Below, one piece after another: positions 31,065-42,035 of a stretch of 64,000 bases of DNA (positions are counted from its first letter, which is position 1; every line of letters starts with the position of its first letter). A model generated the notes under the pieces. The model saw nothing but the letters and a program-made list of their open reading frames with translations. It did no database searches and had not been told where the DNA came from. A program made the position numbers and the translations under genes. Source of the stretch: Agapetus fuscipes (taxonomy: Eukaryota; Arthropoda; Insecta; Trichoptera; Glossosomatidae); contig OX637362.1 of the NCBI GenBank assembly GCA_951799405.1, positions 10,154,493 through 10,218,492 of the forward strand, in the 5' to 3' direction.

Positions 31065-31589
31065 ATTTTGTACTCTGTTGGGGGCTCCCAAAGGCCGGGG
31101 TCCACAACTTTCCTTCAAAGTAAACTCTTAGGTAGATACAAATTCGATCTTATCATTTGAAAAGAAAAAGAGAAGGGATGATTTTTTTATATTAATCAAA
31201 TTGTGTCCGTGCTTACAGGGTATCCCTCACTTAGTTGAAGCAATATCAAGTAATTTGCATATTTATGGTAAACCCGTAGAAAAAGCGTCATTCGTTTCGG
31301 TCAATTTTCATCTACATTGCAGAGAATTGCTCCAATATAAAAAAAATATACACAGAATAAGAATTCAGGTATACCATATAAAAGAAAATACCAGCTCAGT
31401 TAACCTCATTGACCTTTAAGAGGGGTATAAAATTAAGATGAAAATGTATTTCTACGTATAAATTCTATATCCGAATAATATACTCGTATTTGAGAAAATA
31501 AATACGATTAAATACAATAGATTGGTAAATAATGATATTTTGTTTTATATTTGTTGGTGCCTACTTTAAAATTTCAAATATTTACTCAC
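31065..31589. other. Unassigned AT-rich spacer
   Basis: No supported feature; the 72-codon frame at 31,201 is unremarkable. Confidence 0.4.
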
Positions 31590-31822
31590 CGGTCTGTAGT
31601 TCAGTGGTAACACTTCGGGCTCTGATTGGTAAGGTTGTGGGTTCGATTCCCGGCGGAGCACAATAAATATACCATTTATATTTTCAAATTTGCCTTTCGC
31701 TGGGTTGAAAAATTCATAAAACCTTTACCAATGACCGGTCACCAAAGGTCTATCCAGTCTTACAGCAACTGGGTCTTGCTTGAGAATTGGCGCTTTGTAG
31801 CGACGACGATCAAGCTCGTAAA
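31590..31822 (+). mobile_element. SINE-B copy, truncated by SINE-A
   Basis: Head ACCGGTCTGTAGTTCAGTGG with box B GGTTCGATTCCCGGC. The body stops at AAGCTCGT and is followed directly by SINE-A. Confidence 0.75.
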
Positions 31823-32090
31823 AAAGTCGATAGCTCAATTGGTAGAATGCTTACATTCCATGCCGAAAGCAAGAGTTCAATCTCAAAGGTGTACTCAGCC
31901 TTCACAAGAAATGAGAACCAGCCCACCCGGGAGCTGGGAAACCCCCACTTCAACTGAAAGTGGTTGGTGTGAGGCCAGCCCCCTTACCTGTAAAAATAAA
32001 TAGGTCCCGAAGCGCCACATGCGACCCCTTCGGGGGAAGGCAAGAAGTTACACTATATGTGTAGATTAGTTGCATTGCGTTGCGTACTTA
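31823..32090 (+). mobile_element. SINE-A copy
   Basis: Begins GTCGATAGCTCAATTGGTAG, with a shortened post-head region and the full tail to GTTGCATTGCG. Confidence 0.75.
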
Positions 32091-32423
32091 CAGTTTCGGA
32101 GAACAATTCCCTGATGGCCGGGAGTACATATTTATGCATAATTCCGCACTTTACCATAAAGCCAGAAAATACTACTGCATTTCGACATTTCCTGAAAAAG
32201 AAGCCAATTGTTACGCTAAAGTGGTGATAGCTATAAAACTATAATAAATGGAAAGTTGCCTTGAAAGGATCATGTTGCCATAGTAAACATGGGCTGGAAC
32301 GTCCTGACGTTTCGTCAATCACTGCGATGAGCTTTCTCAAATCTAATGTCATACTTATGATTTCATATCAGTTTCAAATCATGGTCAAGCCAGAAAAGCT
32401 CTAAACAAATTTTGACGAAACTT
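32091..32423. other. Spacer with a degenerate Penelope hammerhead
   Basis: The minus strand of 32,310-32,340 has a TTGAGAA core, a GCTCAT/ATTGAC stem II with mismatches and GAAA before CGTCAGG. It resembles the core at 27,163 but is damaged. Nothing else seen. Confidence 0.4.
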
Positions 32424-32590
32424 TCAGGGCTTGAAGTCTCATCACCACGGTAATTCTTACCTACCAAATATCGTTAATATTTATATGAAGACTTATCAGC
32501 TGTGCACTTGCGGCCATCTTGGTTTGACAGGTCTTCATACAAATATTACTGATAAGAATTACCGTGGTGATGAGACTTCCAGCCCTCCTG
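32424..32590. repeat. Long imperfect palindrome
   Basis: Arms GAAGTCTCATCACCACGG (left) and CCGTGGTGATGAGACTTC (right) pair. Pairing extends to AGGGCTT/AGCCCT outside and TATGAAGAC/GTCTTCATA inside, with a small extra insert in the left arm and a 35-bp loop. It could be a MITE or a foldback remnant. Confidence 0.65.
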
Positions 32591-33689
32591 AGACCTCTGA
32601 TAGATCAAGGCAGCAGATCCTGGAGAGTAACTCTTCACTGTCAACCACCAGGGCTGCTATTCCCATTTGACCCATAGACAATAATCTTCTAGAATTTACG
32701 AAAATATGTCAAAAAAGCCATAAACGGTATTCCACAAGGTCTCACCTCGATTCTTGTCATTAGAGAAGAATCATGAGCCATTTTGCCGGTGAGTTGCATC
32801 TCGAGCGCTCAAAATGTATGAAGATCTATGTTATGGAGGTTATGTTGCGATGATTTTGAAAATTATTTATTTTTTAAAAGGCGAAATGTTATTCCTCAGT
32901 AAAATAACATATCATAATATTAAGAAGTACTTCAGTATCATATTTTTAATTTAGAATTCATGGTTTTAAGGTGAAAAACTTGGTCGATGAAAATATTATG
33001 AGTACTTTTATTGCAATTCCAATGCAATGTTATTTAACACGATAATAATATCGGAAAATTATAAAATTGTCCAAAATATGTAAATAATAATATTATTTTA
33101 AATTCCCAGCTGACTTTTGCGAGAGCGAATAAAAATATATGACTTAGAGTGAGACAGCATGATCAAAAACAACGTTGTCAAATCGTTTTGATAGAATCGT
33201 ATTAGACAGAAACACTTGTATTGCAGAATACGAGGCGGCCATTTTTCGTGAATCTTGATTTCGGGGACTTGAGATTTTTGTGAGAATTGGGAATAGCTAT
33301 CCAGACGTGAAAGCTTCAAATTTCTATTCAACTACACAAGCTAAGCAAGATACAAACAAAAGCTTAGCAAGGTAAAACATTTAAAGGATCAATTTCAAAG
33401 CACATGTATTTGATAATATGTAACAGCATGTTTTAGGAAACTAAACACCCCCTTCAACATCTGAGGGTGCTTCCTATTTCCCAGGTATCCGTGTCACAGG
33501 GTGTCGACTGGTCCATGGTCCGTACCAAGCCCCTCCGTGGTCCTAAAATACCCTCGACAAGCCTGCGGTCTGTTTGTACGGTGTCAATTAGCACCTCTAC
33601 AACCGCGACACGTTCCAAACTGCTTCATCTTTTGTAACACTTTTGCTCAATAATAAAATAATATGAGGCTTGATTCGTTGACTTATAGG
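32591..33689. other. Unassigned AT-rich spacer
   Basis: No recurring element or convincing frame seen over this kilobase. Confidence 0.4.
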
Positions 33690-34095
33690 TTGCCGCATGT
33701 GAGTTGATGATTTATTTATAGCGCCGTTTTGTGATGTAGTCACTCCAAGTGCGCTTGTGCAAATGATGCCAGAAATTTGCTTGTCTTCAGTGCATTCTGG
33801 AACTTTCCATGGTCCTCTAGCTCTCTCACATGGTGGTTCCAGGCCAGACAACCAGCAACTGCAAATGCCAGCTCTCCAAACATTGTGTTAACTCTTTATC
33901 GGTTCTTCAATCTTTGATTTGGCTCCAGTTTCAGCCGAGCGCAGTGTTGGCCTTTTTTGCCGAGGGTGACCGGTTTGATTAGATCAGCGAGATATTTGGG
34001 TGTTTTTCCAAATAGAGCTTTGTGAACCATCGTGCACACTTAAAACTCAATGCGCTCCGGGATACGAAGCTAGTGAAGCTTCTGGAGAAAACTGA
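33690..34095 (-). pseudogene. CR1/L2-type LINE 3' fragment
   Basis: In one minus frame the stretch near 33,880-33,740 reads FGELAFAVAGCLAWNHH, then FQNALKTSKFL, the CR1/L2 ending. The 3' end carries the GGCGCTATAAA motif. Stops and shifts upstream show decay. A close copy is at 63,565 and an inverted short one at 37,563. Confidence 0.6.
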
Positions 34096-34129
34096 GCTAT
34101 CCACCGGATACTTTTCGTTCACTTCTCCA

Positions 34130-34285
34130 GTGTCACTGCTAATGCTGGGAAGGTCGACCAGTTTCGTTTGTTTTCTACAAGTTTAATTTCTGTGTTTTTA
34201 TTTTTATTTTACTTACACATGCAGCAGGTGTAAACGCAAACTTACACGTGCCTGCTAAAAACTTTATGTTTTTTATCCTTGTAAC
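34130..34285 (+). repeat. U unit, diverged
   Basis: TGTTCACTTCTCC-type start, GGGAAGGTCGACC block, then ACATGCAGCAGGTGTAAACGC and TTGTAACTTAGAAA. Confidence 0.5.
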
Positions 34286-34639
34286 TTAGAAACTAAATTC
34301 AACATTATACTGACAGTTTTTTTTTCATCGTGATAAGTTTGAATAACCCAGTTGGCGTCAAGTTGTATAGAAATATCGAATAGCGAGCATCCTGTAGAGT
34401 GGTCTGCCCGGCGTGTGATCAGACGCCTTAACAGTTGGGACTATCACAATTCCGCCGTGTAATCTAGCACCCTGTGTGTGGCACACCCTAGCAAGCTCCG
34501 GACACATTCATTCCCATGTTGCTCAATTTCAAAAAAGGTCAAAAAGTAACAGATACTTTACAAACGGAATCCATAATAAAACACATTGATATAGATACAT
34601 TTTTAACGGTTGGTGTGTAAACACCTCGCAACTAAAATA
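34286..34639. other. Unassigned spacer
   Basis: No supported feature. Confidence 0.4.
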
Positions 34640-34762
34640 AAAAGCAAGTAAGCTACACACATATTGTAGCTTCTTGCCTGCGTTATCGCCAAAGGGGTCG
34701 CATGTGATGATTTAAGACCTATGTATTTTTACGGGTAAGGGGGCCGGCCTCACACCAACCAC
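34640..34762 (-). mobile_element. SINE-A tail fragment
   Basis: Matches the 3' third of SINE-A from GGTGTGAGGCCGGCC to the AGCTTACTTGC end. Confidence 0.65.
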
Positions 34763-34859
34763 ACAATTCATAATAATTTCAAAGAAGAAAATAAGCTTTC
34801 ATTTATTAAATATCCTGTACCTGATGATAGATAGTTTAAAGATGCTTATATTTTTTTAC

Positions 34860-35095
34860 ATAAAAACATTCTTCTCAATCTTGTTCCTCATTTCTGAGAG
34901 TTGTGACCCGTGTGGAAGCAACCACTCTTCTCCAGTTCCCTCTTGACTGCGCTGTCCGCATCGCTCCAACTCCGAGGTGCCCTGCTGCTGTCTTCACTTG
35001 ATCGGTTCATCGTGTTTGGGATCTTCCTCTTCCTCTCTTCCCCTCCAAGTCACCGATCACAACCAGTCATAAAAAGCAGTGACAATAAAACGTGT
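34860..35095 (-). pseudogene. Possible RTE-D LINE 3' fragment
   Basis: Minus-strand frames give basic blocks (EERKRKIP), a tryptophan-rich stretch and a TTLRNEE-like ending, which resemble the last 60 residues of RTE/L1-type LINEs. The match is by style only and the frame is broken. Confidence 0.35.
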
Positions 35096-35159
35096 AAAAA
35101 GTATAGAAATACTTGTTTTTCACTTTAAGATAAATTGATACTGTTTTCGGGAACTTCTG

Positions 35160-35268
35160 AATAATAAACACCGATACAGAAAATCATCCCTGATACCCTT
35201 GGTGGGATTTGAACCGAAGCTCTCGGCATAGACTGCGAGCACTTTACCAACTGAGCTATCGACCGGTA
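35160..35268 (-). mobile_element. SINE-A head fragment
   Basis: tRNA-like head (35,268 to about 35,195) with degraded box B and the first 35 bases of the body. The middle of the SINE, which would join it to 34,640-34,762, is missing. Confidence 0.65.
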
Positions 35269-35434
35269 CAAAATTTTCAAATCTGCTTGCGATGGATTAG
35301 ATAAGATGAGTTAATCTACATTCTGTTTTCAAAATTCTCGCAATCCACATTGATGGGCTTACATCCATTAATATACCGTCCCCCCGAGTGCTTGTTTGGC
35401 TTATCCGCCATTTTATTCAAAGGTGACCTTTTTT

Positions 35435-35728
35435 TTATTATTAGGATGATTTATTTGGTGAGCGCTATTTTTGTGTAAATTACATTTTAAGATTCCTCTG
35501 CGAGCTTGGTCGTCGCTGAAAAAAGCGTCAATTCTCATGCAAGACGGAGTTGATGTAAGGCTGAACGGACCTTCAGTGACCGGTCTTTGGTACAGGTATA
35601 TGAATTTTTCTACCAGCAAACAGCATTTTTGAAAATATGAATGGCATATTTTTTTGTGCTCCGCCGGGATTCGAACCCACAACCTTCCGTTACAAGTCAG
35701 AAGGGTTAATCACTAGACTACGGACCGG
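35435..35728 (-). mobile_element. SINE-B copy
   Basis: Head CCGGTCCGTAGTCTAGTG on the minus strand at 35,728, box B GGTTCGAATCCCGGC, full body to the CACCAAATAAATCATCC end. Confidence 0.8.
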
Positions 35729-35754
35729 TATTTACGGAACTTTAAATTGAATTT

Positions 35755-35870
35755 TTTCAAAAACACATTCTACACAATCTGAGCTAAGAAAAAAACGTAA
35801 ACACGATAATGTAAGAGTTGTTAGTAATATTTCAAAACCCATTTCCAGCGTTCATAAGACACATTGGTCC
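35755..35870. mobile_element. MITE M2, internal fragment
   Basis: ATTCTACACAATCTGAGC to CATTGGTCCAGTA matches the middle of the M2 copies at 35,951 and 55,544; terminal repeats are absent. Confidence 0.6.
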
Positions 35871-35874
35871 AGTA

Positions 35875-36405
35875 TCTATAAATCTATAATCAAAGCTGCA
35901 GAGAGATATGTTAGCATTTTAGGCGCACATTAAATGCATACCCACGGAAAGGCGCTCCCCCAGTTCTTGTTAACCGTATACGCCAATCTTGTCAAATATG
36001 ACTTTTTAATGCAGTTGTCTTAAGAATCAAATTCTACACAATCTGAGCTAAGAAAAAACGTAAAAATCGATAATGTGAGAGTTTTTTTAAATATTAATAA
36101 TTAATAAATTTCTTGTTTTCATAAGACACATTGGTCCAGTACAAATGCAAACATTGCTCAATGGCGTAAATTTTCTCAATGGCGTATACGGTAAACAAGA
36201 ACTAAGGCAACGATATGTAGGTTCACGCCTACGCATTCTGCATGTGTGCGTACAAATAATAATAATAATAAACCTCACATGAACATAAACCTTGCAACTC
36301 CTGCCCCCTTTCCCTGAAACAACTTTGGGCATTGGCAAAAGTGAATCAATTTTTACAGCATGGGGGGTCAGCCTCATACCAACCTATCAGTCAAAGAGCA
36401 TACAA
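35875..36405 (-). repeat. U1 unit split by M2
   Basis: The 3' part is 35,875-35,948 and the 5' part about 36,215-36,405, ending at CCTATCAGTCAAAGA. M2 occupies the gap. Confidence 0.65.
35951..36212. mobile_element. MITE M2 inside U1
   Basis: Inverted ends GCGCTCCCCCAGTTCTTG and (other strand) GTTGCCTTAGTTCTTG, both continuing to ACCGTATACGCCA. 262 bp, non-coding. Superfamily unknown. Confidence 0.65.
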
Positions 36406-36669
36406 ACATTGATCATGTGAGTTTACCTCTGTTGGAGATAAGACAAACAAGCATTTAGGTGACGATACACCTGAATGCTTGTATAATATAGATTATAGTG
36501 GATATAAGTAGTAACATGATTAATGTGAGGATTGCCGTGTGGATTATCACTTAAGTGAAACAAAGGTAATCAATTAATGGTGAAGTCAGCAACATATATG
36601 TAGGTGATAATATATGTATGTAATACGCACAGGTAACTAATATGTCACAAAGGTGATGTACAGAATTCA
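36406..36669. other. Unassigned spacer
   Basis: AT-rich, with repeated GATAATATATGTATG-like words; no supported feature. Confidence 0.4.
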
Positions 36670-36915
36670 TTCTAATCTAAGTTGCAAAGATATGTTACAA
36701 TCGGGATTCACATTATATGCATTCTCACAAGCAGACACGTACAAGATCGCGCTTGCACATGCCGCATGTGAACCCACAACATAAAAACCCAAATCTCAAA
36801 TGGACATACACCCTGCAACTCTTGCCGTCCTTCCCTGGAACAGGGGTGACATTGGCAAAGTGAATCATTTTTCGCAGCATAGGTGGTCAGCCGCATACCA
36901 ACCCATAAGTCAAGG
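36670..36915 (-). repeat. U1 unit, full
   Basis: From CCTTGACTTATGGGTTGG (36,915) to the TTAGATTAGAAT end. Confidence 0.75.
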
Positions 36916-36939
36916 AAGAGATTAACGACATGATATTTT

Positions 36940-37170
36940 TGACTTATAGGTTGGTATGAGGCTGACCACCCATACTGTAAAAAATGGTTCACTTTGCCAA
37001 TGTCACCCCTGTTTCAGGGAAGGTCGGCAAAAGTTGTGGGGCTTATGTTCATTTGAGGTTTGGATTTTATTTGTAAGTACACATTCAGCATTTGTAAGCG
37101 CGAACTACACTTGTTGGTTTGTGGGCATACATCTGAGAGCTTTAAATGAATATATCCTTGCAACTTAGAT
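36940..37170 (+). repeat. U2 unit
   Basis: Begins TTGACTTATAGGTTGG; nearly identical to 12,949-13,190. Ends TTATAGAT. Confidence 0.8.
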
Positions 37171-37345
37171 TATAGATATGAGGCTGACCACCCATACTGT
37201 AAAAAATGGTTCACATTGTCAATATCACCCTTGTATCAGGGAAAGTCAGCCAGAGTTGCAGGGCTTGTGTTCATTTGAGATAGGGTTTTATATTGAAGGT
37301 TCACATGTGTGTGTGTGTGTGTGTGTGTGTTTGTGTGTGTACTTA
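37171..37345 (+). repeat. U1 unit, truncated, with GT microsatellite
   Basis: Starts at ATGAGGCTGACC directly after U2 and runs to the ACATG block, where a (GT)n tract (about 37,305-37,340) replaces the rest. Confidence 0.7.
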
Positions 37346-37562
37346 ACTTATGGAGTGAGTGTGTACTTATGAATACATGAAGATATAGTTGAGGGCTTAG
37401 TGTCAAATCGATATGGTGATATTCACCAACGAAGATGAGTGCTCTTAGGTAAGTACTACCTATTTGTTTGTAAGCTGAGTAACAATTTCGTTAAAATGAT
37501 GCATGTCTTAGAAAGACTCAATAAATAAGGTAGTACTCACAAATAATTATAAGTAATATTCA

Positions 37563-37660
37563 ACTCAGGGAATGCACTGAAGACAAGCAAATTTCTGGCA
37601 TCGTTTGCACCAGCGCCCTTGGAGTGACTATAAAGAAATCATCAACTCATCATCATCATC
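37563..37660 (+). pseudogene. CR1/L2-type 3' end scrap
   Basis: Matches the last 85 or so bases of the 33,690 and 63,565 copies (GCACTGAAGACAAGCAAATT) in the opposite orientation. Confidence 0.55.
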
Positions 37661-37677
37661 AGGGAAAACTACCATCT

Positions 37678-37915
37678 AATCTTATCTAATCTAATCTAAG
37701 TTGCAAAGATATGTTACATTGGAGATTCACATTACATGCATTCTCACAACCAGACACGTACAAGCTCGCGCTTGCACATGCCTCATGTGAACCTACAACA
37801 TAAAAACCAAATCTCAAATGGACATAGGTACACACTGCAACTCTTGCCGTCCTTTCCTGAGACAGGGGTGACATTGGCAAAGTGAACCATTTTTACAGCA
37901 TGGGGGTTGACTAGT
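37678..37915 (-). repeat. U1 unit
   Basis: Ends in repeated TTAGA at 37,678-37,697. The 5' end is lost after CCCATGCTGTAAAAATGG. Confidence 0.75.
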
Positions 37916-38224
37916 AAGGACTTAGCAACGTAATATATTATTTTGTATGAAGATATCCACAAACAAAATTGAGCCGTGATTCGGATTACTAACTCGTATT
38001 TCAGAATTATTTCAAGTACCGTGGTAGAATTTACCAATTCTTCCGATATAAATAACTCAAATGATAGACTTGTATACGGCAAATATTGACTCAAAAGTTA
38101 ATATGTTTAGATGGCTGAATATCAAAATTGTCGTCGAATGATGGCTGTCTGAAAATAAGTAGTATATTATGTAAAAACTGTTTGTCTGTCTGAATCTTAG
38201 GACTGGCTTGCAGTAATGCTCATC
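37916..38224. other. Unassigned spacer
   Basis: No supported feature. Confidence 0.4.
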
Positions 38225-38530
38225 AATATTTTTTGCCATTCGTCCCTATATATGGCATCCTTTGATCTCTTCGTAGGAGGAACAGCAGGTATCTGACAAT
38301 ATATCATATAGGAACACCTATTTGGTCTATTCCTTCCTCGGTCTTCTTCTTCCACGCTTTCCTCTGACATTTCCCCTGTACACTTTCTTCGTAAGTCGTT
38401 TATCGTCGAACCGTCTCATTGTGCTTTTTTGTACTTTCATTGTTAAATTCTCTTTTATACCACACTCACCCCCCAATCATTGCCGACTCTATCATTCAGT
38501 GTCTTATATGATTAATAGAAGTTTTTGTGT
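38225..38530 (-). pseudogene. RTE-B-like LINE fragment
   Basis: Minus-strand broken frames give the DRVGNDWG-type block, a damaged DDLRRKCTG segment and an EEDRGRNR stretch, matching the order in RTE-A/B C-termini. Heavily decayed. Confidence 0.5.
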
Positions 38531-38751
38531 ACTACTAATGCACACACAATACTAAAGTGTTGTTGGTGAACACGAGCATCAAACCCTTTACATTATTAGA
38601 AATTTCATAATGTATGACTTGACGATCAAAATAAATGATATCGTAAGCTTTACATTTAATGGTTATTGACTACATGATTTAATATTTAACGATTACACTA
38701 GAAAGTACATGAATAATCCAAAAGTTATATTATCTAGATTTTTCAGCTGAT
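38531..38751. other. Unassigned spacer
   Basis: No supported feature. Confidence 0.4.
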
Positions 38752-39517
38752 GAATATATGATATATGAGTTCAAAATAAATGGAATGAATGTCGGGAATG
38801 TCGAAGAATTTGTATATTTGGGTAGCAAGTTTGAAAAAGATGGAAGAATGACAGGTGAACTTGAAAGAAGAATAATGAAAGGCAGGTGTGAACTGGGTGC
38901 TACCGCTTGTATCACCAAAAATCAAAACATATCTAAAAATGCTCGACTGGCGGTACTCGGTGGGATACTTATACACACCTTGATGTATGGAAGTGAAGCC
39001 TGGACGGTGAATGAAAGTGAAATTAGTAAAGTCCATACTGTTGAAATGGACTTTCTAAGAAGTATGATTGGGAAAAAACGGAGTGGCAGGGTGAGAAATG
39101 ATTTTGTAAGAGAAGAATGTGGTGTAACAGAAAGTGTGAAAGTAAAGATTAAAAGAAGTTTGCTAAGATTGTTTGGGCATATGGAGAGAATAAATGATGA
39201 CAGACTGACGAAGAAAGTATATGTTGCAAGAATAGATGGATGTCGTGGTAGAGTAAGACCGAGAAAGGTATAAAGACCAAATTTCCGAAATTGCGAATGA
39301 ATGGAATATCCATATTCTTAATAAAAGGAGAGTCTGTATGAAGAAGGTTATGACTCTGGAGGAAATAACAGAAGTGTGTAAGGACAGAAAGAAATGGCGG
39401 TTAATCTGTGATGTTGGGGGCTAGGGTTTTTTAAATTAAAATTTGTTTTCTGTTAGTTTTTGATGTCCATACATGTTAAAATTTGTTGATTTTAAAAATG
39501 AAATTTTGTATGTATGT
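38752..39517 (+). pseudogene. RTE-A LINE, C-terminal third and 3' UTR
   Basis: The 38,758-39,273 frame encodes YEFKINGMNVGNVEEFVYLG, then GSEAWTVNESEISKVHTVEM and FGHMERINDDRLTKKVY. It aligns with residues 206-380 of the 5,567-6,847 frame. A small deletion after GRVRPRKV (near 39,270) shifts the frame; the last 45 codons continue in another frame to about 39,423. The RT catalytic domain is lost by truncation. The UTR runs into the U1 unit at 39,518. Confidence 0.8.
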
Positions 39518-39780
39518 TCCTTGACTTATAGGTTGGTATGCGGCTGACCACCCATGCTGTAAAAAATGGTTCACTTTGCCAATGTCACCCCTGTTTTAGG
39601 GTAGGTCGGCAGGAGTTGCAGGGTGTATGTTCATTTGAGATTCGGGTTTTTATATTGTAGGACTATATGCAGATGTTTAAGCGGGAACTTAAACATGTCT
39701 GTTTTGTGAAAATGCATAAAATGGAAATCTCTAGTGTTACTTATATTTTGCAACTAGATAAGATTAGATTAGATTCAGCA
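39518..39780 (+). repeat. U1 unit as RTE-A 3' end
   Basis: Begins CCTTGACTTATAGGTTGG and ends TAAGATTAGATTAGATT; contiguous with the LINE. Confidence 0.8.
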
Positions 39781-39804
39781 GCAACTTTGTGAAAGTTCAT
39801 TTTC

Positions 39805-40005
39805 ATAGATTAAAACAAAAATTACTTTGTTTTAATTCACATGAGTTTTATTTTTGTTTAACACAGCCAGTTTCGGGAGAAGCAGTACCTCTCATCTTCA
39901 GGTGTTCAGGGAGATACTGCTTCTTCCGAAACTGGTCGTGTTAAACAAAATTAAAACTGATGTGAATTAAAACCAAGTAATTTTTATTTTCATCCATCTA
40001 AAAGT
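39805..40005. repeat. 200-bp inverted repeat with hammerhead-like cores
   Basis: Two arms of about 95 bp read outward as TTAAAACAAAAATTAC...GTTTAACACAGCCAG and, on the other strand from the right, the same order with small changes. The left arm (minus, 39,871-39,901) contains CTGAAGA, a mismatched stem II and CGAAAC. The right arm has GGGAG...CTTCC and CGAAAC but lacks CTGANGA. An inverted pair of Penelope ends would give this picture. Confidence 0.65.
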
Positions 40006-40084
40006 TATTTTAACGAGTATTTCTTTTCCGGAATCCTATGCAGGTACATCCCCAGACTCCAAAGAATGTGATGGACTATCACAC

Positions 40085-40419
40085 ATTCGCAACGCAACGC
40101 AACTAAGCTACACATATAGTATAACTTCTTGCCGCGTTATCCCCGAAAGATTTCGCATGTGGCGAGTGGAAACTATTTGTTTTACAAGTAATGGGGCCGG
40201 CCTTACGCCAACGACTTTCAGTTGAAGTGGGGGTTCCCTAGCTCCCTAGAGAGCTGATACTCATTTCTTGTGGAGGCTGAGTAAACCTTGCCGATATTTT
40301 ATATTGGGGTTGAAATAAACAACGCAACGGGAAATCATTTCCAACACCCTCGGTGGGATTCGAACCCGAGCTCTTGGCATGGAATGCAAGCACTCTACCA
40401 ACTGAGCTATCGACCGGAC
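40085..40419 (-). mobile_element. SINE-A copy, full length
   Basis: Head at 40,419 to about 40,346, all body blocks present, tail to GTTGCGTTGCG. Confidence 0.8.
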
Positions 40420-41049
40420 GAGAGATTACGCATCATTTTACCCAAAACCAACTTTCAATATTTTTTAACATTAAATAATACATTTTAATTTGTAATGGTT
40501 TGTATATGAACTTTGAGAAAGATTTTTTTATTTAAATTAACAAATTAAAAAAAATATATCCCTATTTTCCTTTATAAAAAAAACAACTAACGTTTTATGT
40601 CCAAAGACCATCATTATTTTCCTATTGATGATCTGAATCCTATATCCTTTTGAAATAAATATTTTTAAAAGATACAAAATTGTATAAGATGTACCTTATT
40701 ATAAAAAAAATAAACATATTGGGAAACGTATTTGTAAAAAAAAATCTCTTTTGTGGGACACGTGATTCGAGAATGAAGAAAAAAATATATCGAATATTAG
40801 AATAGGGAACCCTTTTCAATATTCCCTGTAAATACGATAGAGCCCACTAATGAGAGCCCAGGCAGGGGTCAGGGGGTCTGAAAGGTAGAAAGGTCACGTA
40901 AAGTATTGCCAAAAAAATTAAATTCGCCATACAAAAATAATTGCCTTAGCGTATATCGATAGTTTATTTCAATTAAGCAGTAGTAACCAATAAATTCAAT
41001 TTGAACAGAAAGGTTTGCAGTTTGGTTCGATTTATAACATTTGAGTCTA
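40420..41049. other. Unassigned AT-rich spacer
   Basis: No supported feature. Confidence 0.4.
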
Positions 41050-41500
41050 CTTCTGGAATGATTTTGTAAGAGGGAATGTGGTGTAAGAGAAAATGTGAAA
41101 GTGAAGATTAAAAGTAGTATGCTAAGATGGTTTGGTCATATGGAGAATATGAATAATGAAAGATTGACGAAGAAAGTATATGTTGCAAGAAGAGAAGGAT
41201 GTCGTAGTAGGGGAAGACCAGAAAGGTATGGATGGACCAAATATCCGAAATTGCGAGCGAATGGAATATCCAGAGTCATAATAAACGGAGAGCTTGTATA
41301 AAAAAAATTATGACTCTGGAGGAAATGAAAGAAGTGTGTAAGGACAGAAAGAAATGGCGGCTGATCTGTAATGTAGGCGGCTAAGGCCAAGAATCAATTT
41401 TCATTTTTATAGATATTTTGTAGATTTTTTAGTGTTTGTTTGTTTGTATAACTGGATGTAATTAATTGCTTGTATTCCTTGACTTATAGGTTGGTACCAA
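41050..41500 (+). pseudogene. RTE-A LINE C-terminus and 3' UTR
   Basis: Broken frames from DFVREECG through MLRWFGHMENMNNERLTKKV to KKWRLICNVGG. A deletion near 41,220 shifts the frame at GRPERYGW. The UTR ends at CCTTGACTTATAGGTTGGTA, where a CR1/L2 end is joined. Confidence 0.7.
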
Positions 41501-41622
41501 TGTTGGCAGTTTCAGGAAGTTGCTTAAGACACATTTGTTTAACAGAAGCTTCAACACATCAAAGAGCTCTTGGGGTGGCTAGTGCCACTAAACGGCACTA
41601 TATAAAAATTGGCCAACTATTA
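41501..41622 (+). pseudogene. CR1/L2-type 3' end joined to RTE-A
   Basis: Encodes FRKLLKTHLFNRSFNTS then a stop, and ends with ACGGCACTATATAAA. The junction to RTE-A UTR is abrupt, suggesting template switching or nested truncation. Confidence 0.6.
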
Positions 41623-41654
41623 TTTTAAGATTCATATTACGTGCAAATTATAGG

Positions 41655-41760
41655 TGTAATGGCCGAGGGATTAAGTGGCTGATCTTTCTGGCGTATTTGG
41701 AATAGAATAACGTTGGTTCTATCCCCGCTTCGGTCATTTGACCATAACTTTGATCCTGAT
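41655..41760 (+). mobile_element. SINE-C copy
   Basis: Head GTGTAATGGCCGAGGGATTA with TTTGGAATAGAATAACGTTG; box B is degraded (GGTTCTATCC). Shares its core with 12,015. Confidence 0.5.
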
Positions 41761-41934
41761 GAAACAGGTGTAATTGGCTGGATATTAATTAATAATAATT
41801 CATTAAAATATACAATAATGAAGTATTATTTATTGACGATATTAATATCTGTTTGTGGCAAGGCAGAATAGTTTGGTGACTTGCAATCCTCTACACAAAT
41901 CTAATGTTTTTTTTTAAAAAAACTTTTTGTTTAT

Positions 41935-42035
41935 CATGTGCTGTTCTGTCATGTGTTGTTATGTCATGTGTCGTTATGTCATTTGTTGTTTTGTCATTTG
42001 TTGTTTTGTCATTGTGCCGATCTAACCTGTCACTT
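41935..42035 (-). repeat. 15-bp minisatellite relative
   Basis: Units such as TGTCATGTGTCGTTA, as in the right arm at 13,262. It ends with CTAACCTGTCAC, close to CTATCCTGTCAC there. Probably one arm of a second Foldback-like element. Confidence 0.7.
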
